This document shows positions 34,701-47,315 of a stretch of 64,000 bases of DNA, piece by piece (within the stretch, counting starts at the first letter, position 1; each line of letters starts with the position of its first letter). The notes beneath the pieces are model-generated. The model had not been told where the DNA came from. It did no database searches and saw nothing but the letters and a program-made list of their open reading frames with translations. Origin of the DNA: Epiperipatus broadwayi (lineage: Eukaryota > Onychophora > Udeonychophora > Euonychophora > Peripatidae); NCBI GenBank assembly GCA_028023455.1, contig JAQFVV010006271.1, positions 124,001-188,000 of the forward strand, read 5' to 3'. The translations under genes and the position numbers were made by a program.

Positions 34701-35280
34701 TCATCACTTGTTAAGCCAATAAGAGTGCTGAGTCTATTTTATCTTGAACCAAGGGCAGCCCAGGGTAAGGATGCTTCATGGGGGTGCTCTTTATGACTGA
34801 GAATTCAGATTCAGAGCAGACTGAAGAGGACAAAAAAGCAAGCCCATCCAGGAATGCAATTGCTTCTGGGGATCAGGTTTCCAAAGGCAAAAAACCCAAA
34901 GGAGAGACATCAATTCCTGCTGGCACTGGAGCATCAAGTACATCAATACTGGAAGGGGATGATGTTCTTCTTTTCTTTCCCTTGGGCTTATCAATGGACT
35001 TGCAGTCATTTTTCCCTTAAAGATCCACCAAATCTTCCACAATCATCAAATCCTCCCATGAACCAAATGTGGGAGATTCAGGTTTAAGCCTCTTTGACCT
35101 ATTGAGCTTTCTTCTTTGTGGGAGAGGTGAGAGAGAAGGTTTGGCATTTTGAATTCTTAATCATCAAATTCCAGGATCGATCTTGCCTGACTTGGTGCTG
35201 TTCTTATTGGTGATGATGACTTTTCTCTGTGAACCATGCATTTATTTCCATCATTATTATCCAGCCTGATTTAGAGCAGG
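31780..35280 (-). mobile_element. Decayed LINE with YMDD reverse transcriptase
   Basis: The minus strand carries, from high to low coordinates, a charged N-terminal region (SIDKPKGKKRRTSSPS near 34990-34960, with an in-frame stop just before), RT blocks at 33288-32549, and a C-terminal region at 32288-32055 (NGLGLHCIQNFLQWAHNT). The RT family is distinct from the RTE copies. The YMDD motif with an upstream ALSALLFMAYINPL block resembles the R2/NeSL/HERO group of non-LTR retrotransposons, though I cannot place it firmly. Stops and frameshifts are frequent, so the copy is dead. Base composition is less AT-rich than its neighbours. Confidence 0.7.
32549..33288 (-). pseudogene. Reverse transcriptase core of YMDD LINE
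   Basis: Three minus-strand frames together cover the RT. 33288-33088 has MVPLLKKSEG and LRQISMIPLLIKTIE (the RPISL block). 33084-32779 has motif A as NFASAFGSIRIDV, where the usual first Asp is replaced by Asn, and SLDGRDTPGF. 32764-32549 has MAYINPLPFSIK and FYMDDMVVFLSS (motif C, both Asp present). A frameshift near 32785 separates motif B from the preceding part, and the QGD of motif B has become an altered QEL. The enzyme cannot be active. Confidence 0.7.
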
Positions 35281-35694
35281 AATTCAAAATTTTATCATTA
35301 GAAAGTTTTAATTTATCTCTTATCTGACTATCAGTAATATAAAATTTTTTAGTGTATATATATATATATATGGGTGTGTGTGTGTGTTTAAAATATATAA
35401 ATCCATAAATTTGAATATTTTATATAAATGTACATACATGGTTGTAGCTTATTAAATTATTATGCTAGCAAAATAAACTTTCTAATGATTTCTAGATGTA
35501 ATTTTTGAATACTTTTTATGCATAATTTGCATATTTGTATTAAATTTAAACATAGAAAAAGTGAAAGATGTCTAATTGTAAATGTATCACTTTTTTTTAA
35601 ACCGCAATGTTTATTCAGGGAAAATTGTATCAAAAACGTATTGTTAGAATTATGTAAATAGAATTGTTGTATGTGTTAGCATCTCATTTCAACC
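35281..35694. other. Non-coding stretch with TA/TG run
   Basis: A (TA)n run followed by (TG)n lies at 35355-35387. No gene recognised. Confidence 0.5.
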
Positions 35695-36765
35695 ATTACC
35701 AATCCACTGAATGTAGGTCTCTTCATGTTAAATCCAGTTTTTTGATAACTAATCTCTCTTCATAATGCACCAGAAAACTTCCTTATTTTCTACATCCATC
35801 TCTCACAAGTTTTCTTAATTCAAAACATATAATCTTTTGAAATTCAGTTTGAGATTTCAACTATCCATTTATTACAAGGTGTTCCAAAAACATGTGCATT
35901 CCAGTTCTATTTCTGTTCTGAATTCCTTCAATAATATTTTTCCAATAAAGTATTTTATTTTTAATTTCATCTTTTTTCATACTTCACTGAATCATCTAAA
36001 GTGTCTAAAATGTCTTCTATGAAGTGTCAAAGTCTTAGATCCATAAGTAAAAATTGATAAAACACGTCTAATAAAAATCTTCATTTTCAGACACAAGGAA
36101 AATGTTCCATTTAATATTATGTTATTTCTATGAAAGCACTCCATCCAATTTTAATTCCATAGATAATTACATCCATTATGTTTCCATATTTAATAATAAT
36201 TTGACTAAGGCATCAGTGCTGAGAATGTAACTTCTAATTCATGATTATCAATTTTTACTTTCTTTTGAGAAAATCCATTGAATATTAATTTTTTTTAGCA
36301 TTTATCTTTAGTATTACTTTTTTCATCTTCTTAGTTTCATCTATTAACCATTATTTGGAAAACATCCTCATCCACTATAAAATATAGATGGTTAAATAAT
36401 CTCCATTTACTTTTACTCTCTTAGTACTTCTTGTGAAACTATCATAAAACATTTGAGAGGTATAAAATCACCTTATCATATATCCTGCTCATTGTTTATG
36501 TATTTAGTATCACTATACATCTAATAGTTTTTATTGCATTTTGATTAATATTCTTCAGCATATGATAATATCCAATCTATATCTTGATGATCTAATGCTT
36601 CAATAATCACACATATGTTTATAGAATCAAATGCCTTTTTATAATCTACAAATTCAAAACGTAATGTCACTGACCTTTTTACTGAATAGAAATCAAAGAT
36701 TACTGCAGTCTAGTTCAGAACTAATAAAAGATTGATTGGTCTGTAATTTCTAATAACTTCTTTAT

Positions 36766-36862
36766 CTTTTTTTTTTCATATGTCAAATGCATTGACCGGT
36801 AAGCAAACCCGGGGCAGCTGCTTGGAAGTCAACTATGCTAACTGCTAGGCCGCCTTTGCTTG
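36766..36862 (-). mobile_element. Short tRNA-derived SINE, copy 1
   Basis: On the minus strand it has a weak box A (CTAGCAGTTAG), an anticodon-like region, a box B-like segment (GGGTTTGCTTACC) and the family tail CAATGCATTTGACATATG followed by an A-run. ACTTCTTT is repeated at both ends (36756-36763 and 36863-36870) as a target duplication within the RTE copy. It has no body beyond the tRNA-like part. Confidence 0.65.
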
Positions 36863-36902
36863 ACTTCTTTCTTAAATATCAATACAATAAGCCATAAATT
36901 AC

Positions 36903-37735
36903 GTTGTATCTAAACATGATTTCAATTATACATTGTCCAAAAAATAGGTAAACTAACAACCTATTAAAATTTAAAAAATTTATGATATTCAGCATTTATT
37001 CATTCTTTTCTGATTGCTGTATATGACTATATATATATTACACATTAATAAAAAAAATTCAGTTCATGTTGAAAACATATACATTTTAATCTTCCGTTAT
37101 TATTTTTTCTTAATTTAATATACAGTATTTTGTATAATAAAATATTTTCTAAGTGTAATGTTAAAAGTATTATAAATTGTTGAATATACTTAAAGTTAAT
37201 ATTGATCTAAAGACATTAAAATCAATTAGGGGGATTGTAATTTCTTGTTATAGAAATTAGTCTATTATGTTTTCATACCAGAAAAATGTATATAAAAAGG
37301 AATATCATTCAGAGCATACTAAACAGAATGAAGGTCAGATATTTTTCTGTTTATTTTAAAAATAAAATATTTTCTGCCTTATTCTTACAGCTTCAATGAT
37401 TGTGTAAGTGAATACACATTCAATAAAATATATACAAATGCGTCCTTTCAATTTATTAATAACTCTATGATTATTATTTTTAAAATTTTGTTATACTATA
37501 ATCTTGATTTATATGCATGCTATACATATTAATATACATATTAAAAAGCATTCATATTATATATATATATATACATGTGTGTGTGCATGTTGAAAAGTAC
37601 TGTAAACTTGAAATTCAATAAACAATATATATTCAACTTTAATTAATATTTAGCAATAAAATGTGAGCTATTGAATGTGAGGGAGAATTGGAGCATAATA
37701 TAGCATAGTTCCCTTTTCTACTATATTACTACGTT
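36903..37735. other. AT-rich insert in old RTE copy
   Basis: The RTE reading stops near 36895 and resumes near 37736. TTACGTT and CTACGTT near the joints may be a target duplication. The insert has a (TA)n/(TG)n run at 37559-37590 and no coding content. Not identified. Confidence 0.45.
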
Positions 37736-38040
37736 ATCTGATATACCTTTATCATTTAGACATTCTATATACAACTTTGCCAACAATTTTTCTATTTTCC
37801 ACTTGCTTTTTTTTTAGATATTGATTATACTTTCATCATTTCCTGAAACTTTTGTTTTCTTTATAAATTTAATTGCACGTTTCACGATTTTATTTAAAAT
37901 GTGGAGCAATTCAGAATATGTAATAAGTGTAGGAGATACTTTGGTTTCTTATTTTATAATACTGTATAAGTTTCATAGAACTCATCAACACATTTGATGA
38001 TGTCATCTCTAATTTTAATAATAGTTTCAATTTATTTTTT

Positions 38041-38142
38041 CCCCATATGTCAAAGCATCAGCTGGGAGGTGAACCTGCAACAACCGTCCACAACCAACTA
38101 CTTGCTTGCAAGGTCGCTGCGATGACCTCTCTGCTAACAACG
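38041..38142 (-). mobile_element. Short tRNA-derived SINE, copy 2
   Basis: On the minus strand, box A TAGCAGAGAGG (38136-38126) matches the pol III consensus exactly. Box B GGTTCACCTCCC (38075-38064) is close to consensus. The tail GATGCTTTGACATATG and an A-rich end follow. TTTCA-TTTTTT-type sequence flanks both ends. Same orientation as copy 1, in the same host RTE copy. Confidence 0.7.
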
Positions 38143-39640
38143 CTTTCATTTTTTATAGCGAAATAACTTTCCAGTACCCAAAATATTTTGATCCTTTTGA
38201 GACTTTTATCCTTTTCAATAGTTTGACTTGTCAATTTTTATATAGTTATTAATATTTTTCATGCCATTTTACAAAACTGTAGATATTTAGGTTTTTAATG
38301 GATTATTTTTATATATTTTTATAATCTTTCTTTTCTTCATACACTGTCTTCAATCAGTAGAAAATTTGCTACAAACTTGCAACATTTTGTACTTGCTACT
38401 ATTTTTGTAGTTCTTAATAGTTATATCAATTATTTTCTTACTGATTTTTTTCATATTTGAAACATCTTTAAATCTGCTAGTATTTTAAAATGATTTGTAA
38501 CTTCTAATTTAAATTCAGTGGAGTCTGAACATTTGGAAATGCTTTTCTTAATAATTTTCATCTCTCTAGTTTTGCATTAATGTGTTTTACATCTCACTAT
38601 AGAATATTAAAATTTTGAAATATATATTATCTGTTTATCAAAATATACAATTTTGTTGTATCTTTCTAGGGGTATTTTCATCTCATTTTCATTTAGCTTA
38701 TTTTACATAATTCATAATATAGAGTTTTTATCTTTTATTTGCTAATTCCACAAGTTTATGTCTTTCTATAATCAAATTTACCCATAGCACTTTCATTATT
38801 CAATCATTTATCAATTCAAGTATGACAATTTTAAATGTTGTTTGGTCTGATAAATAGCAGATTGTAAATACACATAGAAGTCCTTTACTTCTTTATCACA
38901 GTAAGATCATGTTGGAACATAAACCCTGAATTGATATTCTCCATCAAGTTGAAAATTGCCACTTTATCTAATATACCACAGATTATTTTTTCAGTTTTCT
39001 TATTATAATGATTCTCACTCAAATTGTACTTCCAATAAAAATCAATTGTCTCTTTTCGTTTCTTCTATGTTCACAAAGTCTCACAGTATACCATTCTTTT
39101 TGCAATTCATGCAATTTTTCTTCAAAATTGAAAATGATTTGCATTCAATAAAGTGTAATCATCAAATGACATCCTTTCACAATGAGGGAATTCTAGTATC
39201 TTTTTCTATCAGCTTCCAATTACATCCTTAAACTGATGATCTAGTCTCTTGGAATGTGAATGTAATTTGTTTTTGCCTGACATGTTTGTGAATTTCTATT
39301 TTAAAAATTTCATTCACACAATCATTCATTCTGTCTACAAGTAAATTCACTTTGATATTTCACTTAGAACTGCTAAGAAAATTAGAAGACTATAGTGTTT
39401 CTTGATCTTAAGTTCAGATACAAAAAGCTCATAAATTTATCATGCTGGTTAATATATATTCTAAGTAGTCAATTCATGTATGTTTACTATATAAATAATT
39501 ATATAATAGTGATGGCTACATTGATGAGAACATATGAAATTGACATTAGGAAGTTGTCCTGTTCAATTCCAGTAAGACCTAAATAAATAATCAAGGGAAC
39601 TTCTTTCAATTAACAACAAACTTCTTTCTATTGCCATGTG

Positions 39641-40090
39641 TGCTCAGTAATAAAAAAAATTGATTCTAAAAAAAATAATATTATGACCATATATATATAT
39701 CATAATTATTCATTCGTTTTTTTTCTGAATGTTACAAGCATGAGTGTGTCTGATTAAACAGGAAAAGTTTATTGAGAATCATATTCGTATATGCAATAAA
39801 TAGTTTCATACGCTTATTTAAAAGTAATATTATGATGCCCAGACTTGCTAATACATTAGCATGTGGCACCCATCTTATTATAGATAGATAGTAATGCATG
39901 TAAAATAAATAATCTATTATATATGTGATAGTGATAGAGATTAAATTAGAGAGATGCCATTTATTTATATCTAAAGTAATGAATATTCATTCTACCTTCT
40001 TATAAATGTATAGTATTTGTTGCATATAAAAAGCCTTGAGAGTAATTCTCATTTACATATATTATACTTAGTTATATCTAGTGTCCAAAT
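39641..40090. other. Non-coding stretch
   Basis: AT-rich, nothing recognised. Confidence 0.5.
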
Positions 40091-40275
40091 ATTCTAGCTC
40101 TCCATTGATGTGAGCCATAAGCTCAAAACCAGTTTGTCTGAAGATAGGAATGTTCTGGATAGAGATTTTAAACATTTTCTCATACCGCACTTATTAATTA
40201 AGAGCTTGTTTGAGCTATTGGTACACTCTCTGTATAGCATTTTTATAAATACAAGCTTACAAAAGTGATGTCACG
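40091..40275 (+). mobile_element. Dead hammerhead-family B element
   Basis: It contains a recognisable hammerhead with stem II GAGC-CATAA-GCTC (40112-40124). The core reads TTGATGT instead of CTGATGA and the GAAA box has become AAAA, losing the catalytic G. The downstream GAGCTTGTTTGAGC and ATAAATACAAGCTTA blocks and a degraded GTCACGTTA match the family B body. It is an old inactive copy. Confidence 0.6.
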
Positions 40276-40409
40276 TTATATATTACTTTCTTTTTTGATT
40301 ATTAGTTATAACTAAAAAATCTATATAAGTATGACATATAGTCATTATTAGAATTAGCATAAAAAACTCAATACTCTATTACACCTTGAAAGTAAACTTA
40401 CACAACATT

Positions 40410-40461
<52 letters not shown>

Positions 40462-40474
40462 ATTATTATTATTA
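40410..40474. repeat. (TA)n-(TTA)n compound microsatellite
   Basis: About 23 TA units followed by about 6 TTA/ATT units. Confidence 0.9.
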
Positions 40475-40865
40475 CATTTCATTATGACCAAATGGCCTTC
40501 TAAAATTATACCCACAAAAGTAAGATTTTCTCTGAATTATTAGAAAGTTGTATAGTAATTTTATATTATATTTTAGCTTCCAAAATATGGGTTTAAAAAA
40601 CTTAACACATTTTTTTATATTATTTGTTAGTGAAGGTATCAACAGAAGAGAATGGGGAATAAAGTCAGAACAATAAGCTAAAATAAATATTAAATATTAA
40701 AGTAGATCTAAGAAAAGTAAAATAAAACTAGCAGTAAAATACATGTTAATTAAAGCAAAAGCAAAGAAAATGCAGGAAAAAGTTGGTCAAAGTTAACACT
40801 AACATCCTAAGCAAAAGCAAATAATAATAATTATAACTCAATCTATCTTTTATTTCTTTCCTTCA

Positions 40866-42838
40866 TCATCGTCACCAACCATTATCAATCCACTGCAGGA
40901 TGAAGGTCTCTCCAAGTTCAATCCATCTTCTCCGAACTTTAGCTTCTCTTCTCCACATCATCCCTGCACACTTTTTTATTTCATCCATCCATCTTGCATG
41001 TGGTCTCTTTCTGGGTCTTTTATAACCTTTTGAAACCCAATTTAAGATTTCAATTGTCCATCTATTATCATCTCTTCTAGCAATATGTCCAGCCCAACTC
41101 CCCTTTAATCTTTTATTTTTTTCAATGAAGTCAGTAACATCTGTTTGTTCTCTTACCCATATATTGCATTTTCTATCTCTTCTTGTTACTCCCAACATGC
41201 ATCTCTCCATACTTCTTTGAGTAGTCTGAAATCTCTGTACTGCTCTTCTTTTAAGTGTCCATGTTTTAGATTCACTTTTATTAAAAACTTTCCTTCTCAA
41301 ACACATAGGCATATTTCCTTTTAGTATCAAATTATTTCTACCAAAAGCACTCCAACCAAATTTAATTCTATGATTAATTTCATCCATTATGTTTTCATCT
41401 GTATTAATAATCTGACTAAGGTATTTGTAACTGTTAACTTTTTTTAACTTATCATAATCAATCTTTATTTTAATTTTTGAGAAAATCGATACTTTCCTAC
41501 TCATCTGATAACTCCTACAATTTCCTGCAGCTCTAAAGCATTATTTGCAAAAACAACTACATCATCTGAAAAATATAAATGATTTCAATAATCTCTATTT
41601 ACTTTCACTCCTTAAGTTTCCCATTTTAATTTACAAAATACTTTTTGCAGCCCTGCTGTAAAAAGTTTTGGAGATATGGAGTCACCTGTCTTACACACTT
41701 CTCAATGTTGACTTTCCCAGTATCCTTATGTAATCTAATTGTTGTTGTTGCATTTTTATAAATATTCTTTAAAATATGACAATATCCTGGATCTATATCT
41801 TAATGATCCAATGTTTTAAGCATTGAAGAAATGTTTATACAATCAAATGCTTTTCATAATCTACAAATCCAAAACATAATAGCAACTCATATTCATTTGT
41901 CTTTTCTATAACTTCTCTCAATACCTGGATATGATCTATTGTACTAAAATCACTTTTAAATCCAGCTTGTTCTCTTGTTTGGTAGAAATCCAAGGTTCTC
42001 TATAGACGAGTTGTAATTATCTTGGTAAAAATTTTGTATAAAACTGATAAAAGGTTGATTGGTCTGTAATTTCTAATATCTTCTTTATCACCTTTTTTAA
42101 ATATTAATATTAACATGGCATTCTTCCAATCATCTGGTACATCTTTATCATTTAGACATTTGGTATATAACTTTGCTAAAAAAAAATTCTATTTCTTCAC
42201 CTGCTTCTTTTAATATATCAATTATAATTCCATCATTACTTGGAGCCTTTCCTTTCTTCATACTTTTAAGTGCTTGTCTCACTTCTTCCTTTAAAATTCT
42301 TGGCAATTTGGATAGGAGGTACTTGTTTTTTATTACTATATAATTCTTGATAAAAGTCTTCTACCCATTTCATGATGTCATCTCTCTTTTTAGTAATAGT
42401 TCCATCTTTTTTTCCTTATTGCAAATATAAATTTCCTACCAATATCAAAATGTTCTTTTACACTTTTGAGACTTTTATTCCCTTCTACAGCTTTTCTTGC
42501 TAGTTCACAGTTACAGTTTCTTATATCATTTTCAACTCTTTTTCGCACCATTTTACAAAATTCGAGATATTCAATCCTTTTTAATGTATCATTTTTATAT
42601 ATCTTCATATTCTTTATTTTCTTCATAAATTCTCTGGTCTCAGTAGAAATTTCATTGTCAATTGCTGCGTTTTTTTATCAGCTATCTTTGTTGCAGTTTT
42701 TAAAAGTGTATCAGTTATTTTCATATTAATTTCATTCAAATCTGAATCATGTTCAAAATCTACTAATACTTAAAGTTCTAATTTAAATTTATTAGAATGT
42801 TTCTGAAGATTAGGAAGATCAACTGTAAATATTGTTTT
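40866..42838 (-). mobile_element. 5'-truncated RTE copy
   Basis: The minus strand matches the best RTE copy from its 3' end (GGTTGGTGACGATGATG) up to the linker before the RT, where homology stops at about 42838. That is a typical 5' truncation. A 210-codon frame (40872-41504) covers the thumb and C-terminal region (YKYLSQIINTDENI, GHIARRDDNRW, KRPRKRPHARW). The RT core upstream (41505-42300) is broken by small indels. It lacks the 125-bp duplication. The GAT-type tail at 40866 fits RTE ends. Confidence 0.8.
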
Positions 42839-45580
42839 GTTTTGTTTTTTGTTTTTTTATCTCTGAGTTTCTTTCTTTACTCGTTTGTGATTCAATAGAT
42901 AGGGAAGGTCCACTATTCAGGAAAGATTATAAAATTCTAATTCGGCTTAGCACTGCTCATGATGAAGTCAGTTAAATTCATAGCCCTAAGGTAGTTACGT
43001 AGAAGAGAGAAATTATAGATTAATTAGCATTCAAGTTTGTGAATTTACATATACCATTTGTGTGTCAATGCAATGCATGAGTTGTTTTTTTAATTTATCA
43101 CATGAGTGTTAATTGCAGTAAATCATGACTCTGTATTTTCTCTTTTGATCATTTTTTACAGTGCAAACCACTTTGATGCTGAGTGAATTGAAATTGTGGC
43201 CCGAATCAATCTCTCATGGTCTAAAACTACCAATTTTATGTTGGGATCTGTTATGGTGCATATATATTTTATACTTGTGCTGTGCTAACCTAGTAGTGTT
43301 ATTAGTATGAGACTCACCATAGTAAAGTATTTTGTTCTTTGCTGATAATTTTATAGATTATTTTGAGAGCCTGGTCTGGAAGTAACTTCTCTTTGATGTT
43401 ATGAATGTGAAAGAATTCATAAAAAGTTTGATGAAAGCAAGCAAAAAACAAAAAAACATAATCAAATGATTATAAATAAAGTTAAATAGTTAAAAATGAA
43501 AGAAGGCAGTGAATAAAGAAATAAAAAATATAAGAAGGTGGGTGAGAAAGATAAGAACCAAATCATATGATAATAATAATGGTTGGTGAATACAATCAAA
43601 AGTTGATGAATGAATAATTTGAACAAAATGTAAAAATAAAAAAATGAACAAGAATGTTCAACAACTATCCAGAACCACACCATAAAATTGAAAGAAAATA
43701 AGAATGATTAAAATAAATAAATAATCTGTGGTGGCTTTATTGTTTGGATGTTGCTAAGAAGTTTGAGATCTGAACCTATCAGAACTAAAATTAATCTAAA
43801 GACCTTGGATTCTAGAATCTAATACTCTATCATTACACTAAACTGCAAATGCAAAAAACATTATAAATATCTTTAAAAAACTATAACAATCAGAGTCTGT
43901 TATATATAAAAGTTAAAACAAAGGAACATCAAAAACAGATCTATTAACGGATTACATAGACAAATTGAAGTTAGAAATCAATGAAGAGTGATCAAAAAAA
44001 TAGTTAACGTAAAAGGAAAGAAAACTGAAAGAGCAGATCTATTGCTGGAATGCATGGATAAATGGAAGTTGGAAGGAGACAAAAAGTGATAAGAAGAAAT
44101 AATGTAAGCAAAGAGAGAGGTAAAAGAAAATAGGGTTAATGATGAATCAAGTTCAAATATTGAGAAGAAAAGTTTAAGGATGAGATGTTGAACTACATCA
44201 ATCTTGTAGATAGAAGCAATATAAGTTATATATTTATAAATTATAAAATTTTGGAACAAAATACAAGATATAATCCATCAGAAGAATCTAATTTTTTAAA
44301 ATGATGTTATTTTAAGCAGAAATAATACAAAAAGTAACAATTAAGACTATATATATCTATGGATCAATTATCTCCATGTTCTGGTTCTATGTAAATCAAA
44401 GTCAGATTAAAACCTAATTAAATATAACTTATGGATAGTGAACTTACTGATTAGATCATGTAGCGCCATATTGCAACTGAATAATGATTTACAAATATAT
44501 ACAATAGACGCAGAGGTAATAGAGTTACATTATTTAGAAATTAAAGTGACAATGGATTAAGACATTTTAAATTTTGTCAGCAAAAATAAATGTATAAATT
44601 ATTTTATTGTACCAATATGTCATTTGATGTTGTAAAAATAATAATATTATTATTATTTTTTAAAATATATTTATAATAAAAAACGTACGCAGTGTCATAT
44701 ATACTCTTGATTTTTTTTTATTTATCCAAAAATGATTATAATTTATTTTTGTTGTGCTGAGGTTGAACAATTACTAATATGTTTTAAAAAAGGTAATAAA
44801 ATTCAGATAGTAATGTAACCAGAGATCAGATAAACAAAGGCAAAACTCCCCATACAAATTATGTGCTAGTATAGAGATGGTGATCCTGTGATGTTTGACA
44901 GAGATCAGATAGTAAGAAAAATGATTCCAATTCAATATTAAAAAACCCAACGCTGCATCCTTTAATTAAAAATCAAATTTTGTAGTTTTAACTGAATTGG
45001 AAAATTAACGTTGCTAGTTAATAAACATAGACTTTTTTTTTCACTCTTTGCATATCTTTGAAAGTATTGACACCTTTGCGTGTCACCTCCAACGTGATAA
45101 AAGAAAGTAAAATGTCAAATAGTTCTCCCTTCCCTTTCCTATCTACCAAGAGAGCATGCAAAGAGGTATTTTCACTGTTGTAGGAAATATGGTTTATTTG
45201 AGAAAGGAAAATTGGGTTAAAAGTAAATTATAATTCAACTCCCTGATATACTAACCCAATGACCAGCTCATTTATAATTCCCTATCTCAGGTACTTTGGG
45301 GTAAGTATTTCTACATTTTTTTATACCCATGATAAGCATATATTACAAATATGTGAGTGTATTTTATTATACAACAAAACATACGATAAACAAATGAAAT
45401 GTAAGATAATATTATTTATTTAGCCATCTCCCTCCACCACATATACATTTAAATAATATAAGATTAAATCAAATCCATTATATGGCTTTCTAGATTAAAT
45501 TTTGCTATTATACACATAATATAAATCACACAGGAGTATTTGGACTTTATATTTGAGATATACATATATGTTAAAAATAA
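42839..45580. other. AT-rich non-coding stretch
   Basis: No gene, RNA or clear repeat is supported. A T-rich run flanks the RTE truncation point (42834-42860). A duplicated AGATCTATT block occurs at 43938 and 44034. Confidence 0.5.
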
Positions 45581-45603
45581 TATATAAAATTAAAAGCATG
45601 TGA

Positions 45604-46080
45604 AGCGCTTGAAAGAGATGCTATAGAGAGTGCAACAAATATTAAATGATCAGCGCTTTCATGGCCATTTGCTTCATATTCATAGTGATAATGTGAAATG
45701 CAGAACAGAAAAATAAAGGTGGTGTGCAAAGTATATGCAAATGATTTAGATAGCCCCATATTTGGAAATGTCAAAGCAGGCATTACATCTATTAATAGAG
45801 TTACTCTTGCTATTAATGAAGTATGCTTCTCTAATTTTCCGTTTGATATTGTTATTCTCTAGGTAAACTATTTTGGGGTTGGAGTGTTCAAATATGTGGC
45901 CTCTCTTCTTGAAATGTTCTAAGAATGTTGAAGAATTGCCATTATTTTTTCTTTGTTCTATTGTAGGTGTATTAATGCTGAGTGGTCCTGTTGGTTATGC
46001 TGGCTTTGGTTTCATCATAATAAATGGTGTGGCATCTCGGTTGGGGATATGAGATGCTATAAATAATGTGTGGGGTCTGA
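45604..46080 (-). pseudogene. PLE GIY-YIG endonuclease remnant, left arm
   Basis: Minus-strand frames match the right-arm protein (IYSISYPQP, YYDETKASITNR, and later GLSKSFAYTLHTTFIF and YHYEYEANG). The YIG-equivalent YYG is changed to YYD, a Cys of the C-P pair is lost, and stops interrupt the frame. It is the more damaged of the two arms. Confidence 0.65.
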
Positions 46081-46196
46081 GAAGAGTTAATTTTGTCTTT
46101 AGAATTATTGATTGGAACAATTGCTGCAGGTGTGTGTGTGAAAACTGATTTTAAATTTATTGGCCAATCATCTAATCAATAATTCTAAAGACAAAA

Positions 46197-46637
46197 TTGC
46201 ACCCTTCTCAGACCCTTCATGACATTTATAGCATCTCATGCCCCCAACCCGGATGCTGCACCATTTATTATGGTGAAACCAAAGCCAGCATAACCAATAG
46301 GACTTCTCAGCATAGATATACCTACAATAGAGCAAAGAAAAATAATGACAATTCTTCAACATTCTTAGAACATTTCAAGAAGACAGGCCATATATTTGAA
46401 CCCTCCAAACCCAAAATAGTTTACATAGAGAATAACACATCAAACAGGAAATTAGAGAAATGTACTTTATTAATGGCAACAATAACTCTATCAATAGACA
46501 TGACACCTGCTTTGATATTTCCAAATGTTGGGCTATCTAAATCATTTGTATATACTTTGCATATCGCTTTTATTTCTTTGTTCTGCATTTCGCATTATCG
46601 CTACGAATATGAGGCAAATGGCCTCGAAAGCACTTAG
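46197..46637 (+). pseudogene. PLE GIY-YIG endonuclease fragment, right arm
   Basis: A 146-codon frame reads DIYSISCPQPGCCTIYYGET (GIY and YIG equivalents), then NRTSQHR (conserved Arg and His region) and FLEHFKKTGHIF. This order is that of the GIY-YIG nicking domain at the C-terminus of Penelope-like polyproteins. The upstream RT is missing, and the last 50 residues look like read-through. It is probably only a fragment, but the catalytic-type residues visible here are intact. Confidence 0.7.
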
Positions 46638-46705
46638 CATTTAATATTTTTTGCACTCTCTATACCTTCTCTTTCAAGTGCTTCACATGCTTTTAATTTT
46701 ATATA

Positions 46706-47284
46706 TTATAAAATCGAGAGAGAAGTTTAAAATTCCTAATAATTAATAAAAAAAAATCCATTTCCTAACTTATACGCAAGTTAGTTTATTTTGCCCTAAA
46801 ATATAAAATGGTCAAAAATAGTGGCTAATGGGTGTGATCTACTCCCTTCTCTCTGCACAAAACTACAAATGCTTAATTTCATAAATCTAAAAAATAACGA
46901 CTCTAAAATTATACACAAGTCTAACCATTTGAACTTACCTCAATTGTTAAAATAAACTTTTAGGATTAGATACACCTTTACCTTTAGGTACATATACTCA
47001 TTTCCCCTTTTTTTAAAAAAATGTATATAGGCTGGCCATAGGACACTCATCCTGAGGTGTCACCACCATAATTAAATATAAATAAGACATAAAGGCAAAA
47101 ATGAGGGGGGAAACCAGTAAATGAGAATCCTACACTTAGTGGATTTAAGTGAGATCTATGTATATGCAATATTATTTTACAATATAATATGCAAAAAAGA
47201 AAAAATGATCCTATCTAATAACATGTTAATAAATATAGTACAAGTATAAACTTATTATATCAAATCTAATAATACAACAATATA

Positions 47285-47315
<31 letters not shown>

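Larger units (their letters stand above)
35695..39640 (-). mobile_element. Old full-length RTE copy with nested insertions
   Basis: The minus strand aligns end to end with the better RTE copy. It includes the 3' part (equivalent to YGSETWTL at about 36040), the RT (about 36200-36760), linker, endonuclease (about 38500-39130) and the 5' UTR to about 39640. It is heavily mutated, with many stops. Two tRNA-derived SINEs (36766-36862 and 38041-38142) and an AT-rich insert (about 36903-37735) interrupt it. This is the oldest RTE copy here. Confidence 0.75.
45581..46705. mobile_element. Inverted pair of PLE endonuclease fragments
   Basis: Arms of about 535 bp (45581-46115 and 46174-46705), separated by 58 bp, are inverted copies with moderate divergence. 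Each arm encodes a Penelope-like GIY-YIG endonuclease tail, transcribed outward from the centre. Flanking terminal sequence is included (AAAAGCATGTGAAGC near one outer end and its complement at the other). Head-to-head inverted 3' parts are compatible with the complex insertions known for PLEs. Confidence 0.7.

Noticed and set aside
34778-35020. Plus-strand hydrophilic frame rich in Ser, Lys and Glu
   Set aside because: It is antisense to the N-terminal region of the YMDD LINE, where the minus strand reads a basic, Ser/Pro-rich segment continuous with the RT. I prefer the minus reading.
43462-44259. Two minus-strand frames rich in Phe, Tyr and Ser
   Set aside because: Composition follows local A-rich DNA; no start context or family signal.
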